Source of the DNA: Carboxylicivirga sp. M1479 | GTDB lineage: Bacteria; Bacteroidota; Bacteroidia; Bacteroidales; Marinilabiliaceae | Assembly: GCF_007097485.1 (NCBI RefSeq) | Contig: NZ_VKDE01000007.1 | Coordinates: 57,402-121,401, forward strand | DNA: 64,000 nucleotides | Reading direction: 5' to 3' | Shown: positions 59,492 through 64,000 of the stretch, one piece after another | How positions within the stretch are numbered: the stretch's first letter is position 1 | Layout of the letters: every line of letters starts with the position of its first letter | Translations under genes and position numbers: made by a program | The notes under the pieces: generated by a model | What the model was told of the DNA's origin: nothing | The model's input: the letters and a program-made list of their open reading frames with translations, nothing else | Databases searched by the model: none

Positions 59492-60409
59492 TTAATTAAC
59501 AGCACGATATTCTGCCGGGCTGATGCCCGTTTTCTTTTTAAATACCTTACTGAAGTGTTGTGAGTATTCAAAGCCCAAGTCATAGGCTATTTGACTAACT
59601 GACTCGGTAGAGTTTAAGAGCTTGGTTTTGGCACGGTCAACAATAAAATGGTGAATGTGCTCTTGAGCGTTACGGCCCGTTTCTTTCTTTAGCAAATCAC
59701 TGAGGTAATTGGATGATAGGTTGAGGGCGGCCCCACAATATTTTACTGTTGGCAGGCCTGTTTCCAGAGCTTTGTCGGTTGCATAGTAATCTTTAAGTAC
59801 ACTATCGAATTTGCTTACCAGGTCTTTATTTAAGTTCTCGCGTGTGTAAAACTGTCGGTCGTAAAAACGGGTGCAATAATCCAGCATCAGCTCAATGTTT
59901 GACACAATGAGTTTTTGACTGTGTTTATCGATGTTCATACAATACTCCTGTATAATTTTGTTTTTTAGCTCGCCAATGGTTTGTTTTTCAAGCTCCGATA
60001 CATGCAGGGCCTCATTTACTTCGTAGGAGAAAAAGCTGTAATCATCAATGTGTTGCCCCAGGTGTGAGCGACGGATTAAATCGGGGTGGAAGTTGAGAGA
60101 CCAGCCACCGCTACGAGGATTTTCATCCCATTTAACATCATCATCCATGGTAATAACTTGCCCTGGTGCCATAAAAATGAAGGTGCCCTCATGGTAATCG
60201 TAGTTATTACGCCCATAGCTAAAAGAGCCTGTATCACACATTTTAAACATCACCTGATACAAGTCAATGGCAATCTGTCGGCCAGCCAGATCTTTGTTAG
60301 GCCTAATGGTATCATGTCTGTATATTGAAACAAGAGGATGGGAGGGGGCTTCAAGTCCCAAATGCTCATGTATCTCAGAAATAGTATCGATGCGGAAGAT
60401 GTCTTTCAT
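59492..60409 (-). CDS. AraC-family transcriptional regulator
   Basis: A regulator of 305 residues from the ATG at 60409 (frame open to 60427). The N-terminal ligand-binding part is cupin-like (YDYHEGTFIFMAPGQVITMD). The C-terminal AraC DNA-binding domain (about 200-303) shows VKYCGAALNLSSNYLSDLLK for the first HTH and SVSQIAYDLGFEYSQHFSKV for the second, then KKKTGISPAEYR. It is of the type common in Bacteroidota. It lies between a convergent cupin gene and the co-directional DUF6326 membrane gene upstream. Targets are unknown; the cupin or DUF6326 gene are the nearest candidates. Confidence 0.9.
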   Translation of the reverse strand: MKDIFRIDTISEIHEHLGLEAPSHPLVSIYRHDTIRPNKDLAGRQIAIDLYQVMFKMCDTGSFSYGRNNYDYHEGTFIFMAPGQVITMDDDVKWDENPRSGGWSLNFHPDLIRRSHLGQHIDDYSFFSYEVNEALHVSELEKQTIGELKNKIIQEYCMNIDKHSQKLIVSNIELMLDYCTRFYDRQFYTRENLNKDLVSKFDSVLKDYYATDKALETGLPTVKYCGAALNLSSNYLSDLLKKETGRNAQEHIHHFIVDRAKTKLLNSTESVSQIAYDLGFEYSQHFSKVFKKKTGISPAEYRAVN

Positions 60410-60543
60410 GGTAGTTAATTTACACAAGATAATGTGGCTGTAAAAATAGTATTTACAACAGTGGTTGGTGTATATGTATTACGGTTTAAGGTATACATTC
60501 TACGGTTTTACAAAGTCATGCAAGTGACTAAGGTGTCTAAGCC

Positions 60544-60975
60544 TTAAACGGAAGGGCTTACTTTAGGAGCCTTCCACTGCCAGGCATACCAGATGATAAA
60601 GCTTGTTGTGGCAATTTCAATACAGCCAAAAAAGAGATAATAGTACGCAGCCTTACCAATAAACAGGGTCATAATCATGGCTAGTGTTTTGATGGCACCC
60701 GCTAGAATATTAGCCCATCGGTTGGCCCTATATTTTAAGATGCGTGAAAGTAAAACCATGGCAATGGGAATCTCCATCAAGATGGCACCGGCCAGTAAAA
60801 AGCTGGCATTGAGCTCGAGACCTTCAACCGTACCACTTAGATATTGCTTTAGAAGTTCCGAATCCATCAGACTCAATACATCGCAATACAGATAATTTAA
60901 GGTCACAAAAATCCATAGGGTTGAAAGAATGACTTTTCTATCTTTTTCTTTTTTGCTTGTAAGTTCTGTTGCCAT
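60544..60975 (-). CDS. DUF6326 family small membrane protein
   Basis: A 143-residue inner-membrane protein with about four transmembrane helices (roughly 18-38, 57-80, 88-108, 110-131). The segment LSTLWIFVTLNYLYCDVLSL matches the DUF6326 signature, and the domain covers the whole protein. Function is unknown. A short charged cytoplasmic N-terminus precedes helix 1. The AraC regulator follows 135 bp downstream on the same strand. Confidence 0.78.
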   Translation of the reverse strand: MATELTSKKEKDRKVILSTLWIFVTLNYLYCDVLSLMDSELLKQYLSGTVEGLELNASFLLAGAILMEIPIAMVLLSRILKYRANRWANILAGAIKTLAMIMTLFIGKAAYYYLFFGCIEIATTSFIIWYAWQWKAPKVSPSV

Positions 60976-61010
60976 GGTTTTGGGTTTTGTTAATGCCTAA
61001 TCAATTTACA

Positions 61011-61045
61011 CCCCTTAGCGCTGATTTGCAATCTTTGCTAAGGGG
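61011..61045 (-). terminator. Terminator of the MORN-repeat gene
   Basis: CCCCTTAGC (61011-61019) pairs perfectly with GCTAAGGGG (61037-61045), just beyond the MORN gene's stop. Confidence 0.7.
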
Positions 61046-61053
61046 GCTTTTGA

Positions 61054-62961
61054 TTAAAACAACTTCTGGTCAGTTAGTTTTCCGTGGTCGTAATATTCTT
61101 CTTTAGTTAATTCTCCTACTTCACTCCACATGGTTTGTTTGCCATCTTTCTTGTCTTCAACAAAGGTAGCGGTTGATGAGAGAAGGCCATTGGCATAGTA
61201 CCAATTCCACTCGCCCTCTCTTACATTATTTTTCATCAAACCATTGGCATATAATTCACCTGTTTCGAAATAGACATTCACTTCGCCTGTTTGTTTGCCT
61301 AAGTGGTAGTTGCACTCTTGATACACTGTTTGTGATGTTTCATAGTAGGTATGCCATGTTCCTTCGCGTAAACCATTGGTAACCTGTCCTGATTCATGTA
61401 TTTTTTCATCACCCAAATAATACGATTGGTAAAAACCATTACCATCTGTTACACCCGCTCTGCCATCGTTGTACCACGAGTTAGTTATGGTGTAGGCATC
61501 AGCCTTATAAATTCCTTCTTCCTGCACCTGACCGTTTTCAAAATAGCTAAGCCACTTACCACTTTTTAAACCATCCTTTACTTGGCCTGTTGCTAGCACC
61601 TGGCCCGATGCATAGTAGGTGTAGAAGGTTCCGTTGCCATCTTTAACAAGTTGTTGACCATGCTCATCCCAAACATTTTCAATAACTAGGCGCTCAGGTG
61701 ACTCATGGGTGATAATGCTTTCTAAGTCTCCACTTTCAGAATAGATCTTCCACTGGCCCGTTGCATTATTCTCTTTCATTTGCCCCTCACTCGCCAGTTT
61801 GCCATTCTCATGATAGGATAACCACAGACCCTCTTGTAAACTTCTGTTATATAATCCTTCTTGCAATAGCTGTGAATTGGTGTACCATGACTTCCAGAGG
61901 CCCGTCATTCTGCCATTTTCATATCGCCCTGAATCTTGCTGTATACCGTTTTCATGGTAATTGATCCATATGCCATCTTCAAGTCCTAGTTTGTAAAAGC
62001 CTTCGGTAACAAGTTTACCTTGATCATTAAACCATTGCCACACACTATCGGGAGTTCCCTCGTTATAGTGGGCGATCAATTGAGTGTTACCATTCTCGTA
62101 CCAATAGGTCCATTTACCCTCTTCTTTGCTATTTACTAATTCACCTTCCGACATAATGTTACCCGACTCGTAGTGATAAGTTTGATATCCACTTACACCA
62201 TTGTTGACGGTGATTAAAAAAGTACCAATGGCGATGATCGATACTGCTACCAAAGGCATGCGTAATTTATAATTGGGAGGGTAGGCTTCAGTAGTGCCTT
62301 CCTGAATCAGTTTTATTTCTAGCTCCGACACGCGCCTAAAAGCTAACTTATATCCCTGAAATAGTGCTATGCCGTAAAATAATACATCTATTGGACTGAA
62401 GGATTCAGTTAAAACGTTAATTGTTGTGGTGAGATCCAAATACGATAATACCTCTAAATAACTTAATGATTGCTCATGGGCATAAAAACCAACCTGAGTG
62501 AATAGGTTACCGAGTAGGCAGCCCAATAAGGATAAAAAGGCACCCAGATAACCAAAATGCTGATCTATACCAGCGCCGAAAAAGCGTACGGAGTAACCAA
62601 CAATAAGACCCACGCCAATGGCCATGTATCCAATTTGATATTCGGTGCTTACCGTTACAACAGCCCATAATACGCCACTAATTAATGTAGCTAGTAAACC
62701 ACCAATGAGTGCATAATAAAAATCCTGATGTCCACGCAGCTTATCCAGTATGTTGCTACTGAGTCCTTGTAAAAGAGGCTGGTCATCCGTATTAGAAGTT
62801 TCATGAACCGTGTCCTGAACGAATTCGTCACGCTCAAAATTATCACACGATGTTTCAAAGTCTGCTTTTTGAGAAGTTATGCCGCATAATAATCCTTGTT
62901 GCATATCACTCTTTCGATTTGTACACTTCTTACAAAATTCGAGTTGCTCTTGTCTGTTCAT
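61054..62961 (-). CDS. Membrane protein with MORN/YwqK-type repeats
   Basis: A 635-residue protein. The N-terminal cysteine module (EFCKKCTNRKSDMQQGLLCG ... CDNF, about 8-42) may bind a metal. Residues ~75-260 hold about five hydrophobic helices (LATLISGVLWAVV, YMAIGVGLIVGYSV, FLSLLGCLLGNLF, MPLVAVSIIAIGTFLI). Residues ~285-630 are about 14 repeats of the MORN_2/YwqK kind, each with a G-x-W-x-Y/W-y-x-N/S-G core such as GKWTYWYENGNTQL and GLWLSYHENGKLASEG. YwqK proteins are sometimes called antitoxins, but repeats alone do not show that role. The repeat domain probably serves as a binding surface. A single-gene unit. Confidence 0.85.
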   Translation of the reverse strand: MNRQEQLEFCKKCTNRKSDMQQGLLCGITSQKADFETSCDNFERDEFVQDTVHETSNTDDQPLLQGLSSNILDKLRGHQDFYYALIGGLLATLISGVLWAVVTVSTEYQIGYMAIGVGLIVGYSVRFFGAGIDQHFGYLGAFLSLLGCLLGNLFTQVGFYAHEQSLSYLEVLSYLDLTTTINVLTESFSPIDVLFYGIALFQGYKLAFRRVSELEIKLIQEGTTEAYPPNYKLRMPLVAVSIIAIGTFLITVNNGVSGYQTYHYESGNIMSEGELVNSKEEGKWTYWYENGNTQLIAHYNEGTPDSVWQWFNDQGKLVTEGFYKLGLEDGIWINYHENGIQQDSGRYENGRMTGLWKSWYTNSQLLQEGLYNRSLQEGLWLSYHENGKLASEGQMKENNATGQWKIYSESGDLESIITHESPERLVIENVWDEHGQQLVKDGNGTFYTYYASGQVLATGQVKDGLKSGKWLSYFENGQVQEEGIYKADAYTITNSWYNDGRAGVTDGNGFYQSYYLGDEKIHESGQVTNGLREGTWHTYYETSQTVYQECNYHLGKQTGEVNVYFETGELYANGLMKNNVREGEWNWYYANGLLSSTATFVEDKKDGKQTMWSEVGELTKEEYYDHGKLTDQKLF

Positions 62962-63032
62962 AATGCTAGTAAATTGTAAATTTTATATTTCGTAGTTTCT
63001 TTTATTAGATTCTTTTGATACAATGAAACAAC

Positions 63033-64000
63033 TTATAGTGATGGATCATACTCCCAAAAGTCATTATAGGATGAACTGTATTGTGTTCCTCCGCCTATGT
63101 ATACCTTGTTATTGAATACATATGAAAAACCCTTGTTTCTTCCGCCTGGCTTTGCTTTGGATAATTTACTCCAAGTGTTGGAGGCCGGGTTATAACTCGA
63201 GAAAACCGTGTGGTAGGCATCGGGGAGAAGGTATAGCCTGTTGTTAAGGACGAACGTTACTCTTCCATCATAGTACAGGTTATCAGCTGTCTGATCGGCT
63301 TTGGGTGTCCATTTATTTGTTATGGGATTAAATTCCCAACACTCGTCAATCGCTGTTGTTCCATCACTGGTTAGTACATATGCTTTATTGTTTATAACGC
63401 CTCCAATATCGGCATGAGCACGGTAAATATCGGTAGGTTGAAAATTAGGCATTGTTTGCCATGTATTGGTATGAGGCGAATAAGACCAGAAGTTATTTTC
63501 TTTAGCTTCAGTTAAAATATAGCCCCGTTCACCAATGGAAAATGACCAGGCGTCAACATTATTTGTAACGGGAATATCCGCCATTTTCTCCCACGCATCA
63601 TTTTTCTCATCGTAACGCCAAAAGTCCGTGAGTTCAGTCCTCGTCACCCGATCACTTCCACCTCCGATGTATGCTGTATCATTAATAACAAATGCAATAC
63701 CACTTGTGCGGAGGACTCCAGGAAAGTCATTCAGCTGTGTCCAGGTATCTGTCTTGTAATCATACTTTAATAGTTTTGCGATAGCTTCATTGGACGAATT
63801 ATCCTTACTAACATATATATATCCTGTTTCGCCAATTTGAAAAGGCATATAAAACTGGGCATATTTTTCCGATGGAATATCACCCTTTTGCAGCCAAGCA
63901 TCGCGTATGAACAGTGCTCCCACAACTGAATCGCATTGACCACCAACACAAATTTTAATTGCGCTTGTGCGATCGTGATATTTTCCTTCGGGGAGGGTGA
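63033..64000 (-). CDS. Kelch-repeat protein, 5' end outside the window
   Basis: A beta-propeller protein with at least five Kelch motifs: YDYKTDTWTQLNDFPG, RYDEKNDAWEKMADIP, YSPHTNTWQTMPNF, FNPITNKWTPKADQTA and YNPASNTWSKLSKAKP, with the GG pairs (IGGGSDR, IGGGTQ). The C-terminus is NDFWEYDPSL. A GTG at 63923 could be read as a start, but the frame stays open to the window edge and reads GKYHDRTSAIKICVGGQCDS, with no signal peptide. The true start therefore lies beyond 64000 and the gene is partial. An N-terminal Ig/TIG-like domain would be typical (inference). Likely a secreted or surface binding protein. Confidence 0.82.
   Translation of the reverse strand, partial: TLPEGKYHDRTSAIKICVGGQCDSVVGALFIRDAWLQKGDIPSEKYAQFYMPFQIGETGYIYVSKDNSSNEAIAKLLKYDYKTDTWTQLNDFPGVLRTSGIAFVINDTAYIGGGSDRVTRTELTDFWRYDEKNDAWEKMADIPVTNNVDAWSFSIGERGYILTEAKENNFWSYSPHTNTWQTMPNFQPTDIYRAHADIGGVINNKAYVLTSDGTTAIDECWEFNPITNKWTPKADQTADNLYYDGRVTFVLNNRLYLLPDAYHTVFSSYNPASNTWSKLSKAKPGGRNKGFSYVFNNKVYIGGGTQYSSSYNDFWEYDPSL

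Noticed and set aside
61054-62961. Antitoxin of a toxin-antitoxin pair
   Set aside because: YwqK/MORN repeats alone do not define an antitoxin and no toxin-like neighbour is present.

Overview
The window looks like chromosome from an AT-rich Bacteroidota, probably a marine or sediment Marinilabiliales/Bacteroidales-type organism; the taxon is inferred. The basis is three SusC/SusD outer-membrane import loci with FecI-type sigma and FecR anti-sigma genes, Bacteroidota promoter elements (TTTG / TAnnTTTG), and Bacteroidota-typical small families (DUF6155, DUF6326, DUF4345). I saw no rRNA, tRNA, CRISPR array or transposase gene.

Layout. 1-1.2 kb: two small conserved genes (DUF2200, DUF6155). 1.2-11.3 kb: locus A (sigma on the opposite strand, then FecR, SusC, SusD, two TlpA-like thioredoxins, a 62-residue Cys/His protein). 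11.4-18.5 kb, minus strand: M20 amidohydrolase, DUF4345 membrane protein with a WYL regulator, and a large BNR/VPS10-like secreted protein. 18.9-28.4 kb: locus B (sigma, FecR, SusC, SusD, TlpA, thioredoxin). 28.5-29.8 kb: an unidentified gene flanked by a structured leader and a 21-bp periodic array. 30.0-41.6 kb: locus C, a diverged paralogue of locus A. 41.6-45.8 kb: repeat-rich accessory stretch with a decayed NYN/OST-HTH gene, a histidine kinase, and a second copy of the unidentified gene, leader and array. 46-64 kb: mixed genes, namely FKBP lipoprotein, GH2 glycosidase, SDR, long KamA-type radical SAM protein, methyltransferase, membrane acyltransferase, a DUF4242-cyclase-AraC fusion between two genes that share a leader, FAD oxidoreductase, cupin, AraC regulator, DUF6326, a MORN/YwqK membrane protein, and a Kelch protein running off the end.

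How it works together. In each SusCD locus the SusC protein carries an N-terminal STN domain, which by analogy with FecA/FecR/FecI signals substrate binding to FecR, which then frees the sigma factor. All three FecR genes have the same upstream motif (TGTCACC, 16 bp, then G[T/C]GT), and all three FecR-SusC junctions carry a hairpin. The cargo genes are periplasmic or lipoprotein thioredoxins rather than glycosidases or peptidases, so the imported substrate is not evident.

The most unusual structure is a duplicated unit: an unrecognised ~230-residue protein, an almost invariant ~189-bp leader with a GC-rich hairpin, and a 3' array of degenerate 21-bp units that starts at the gene's terminator.
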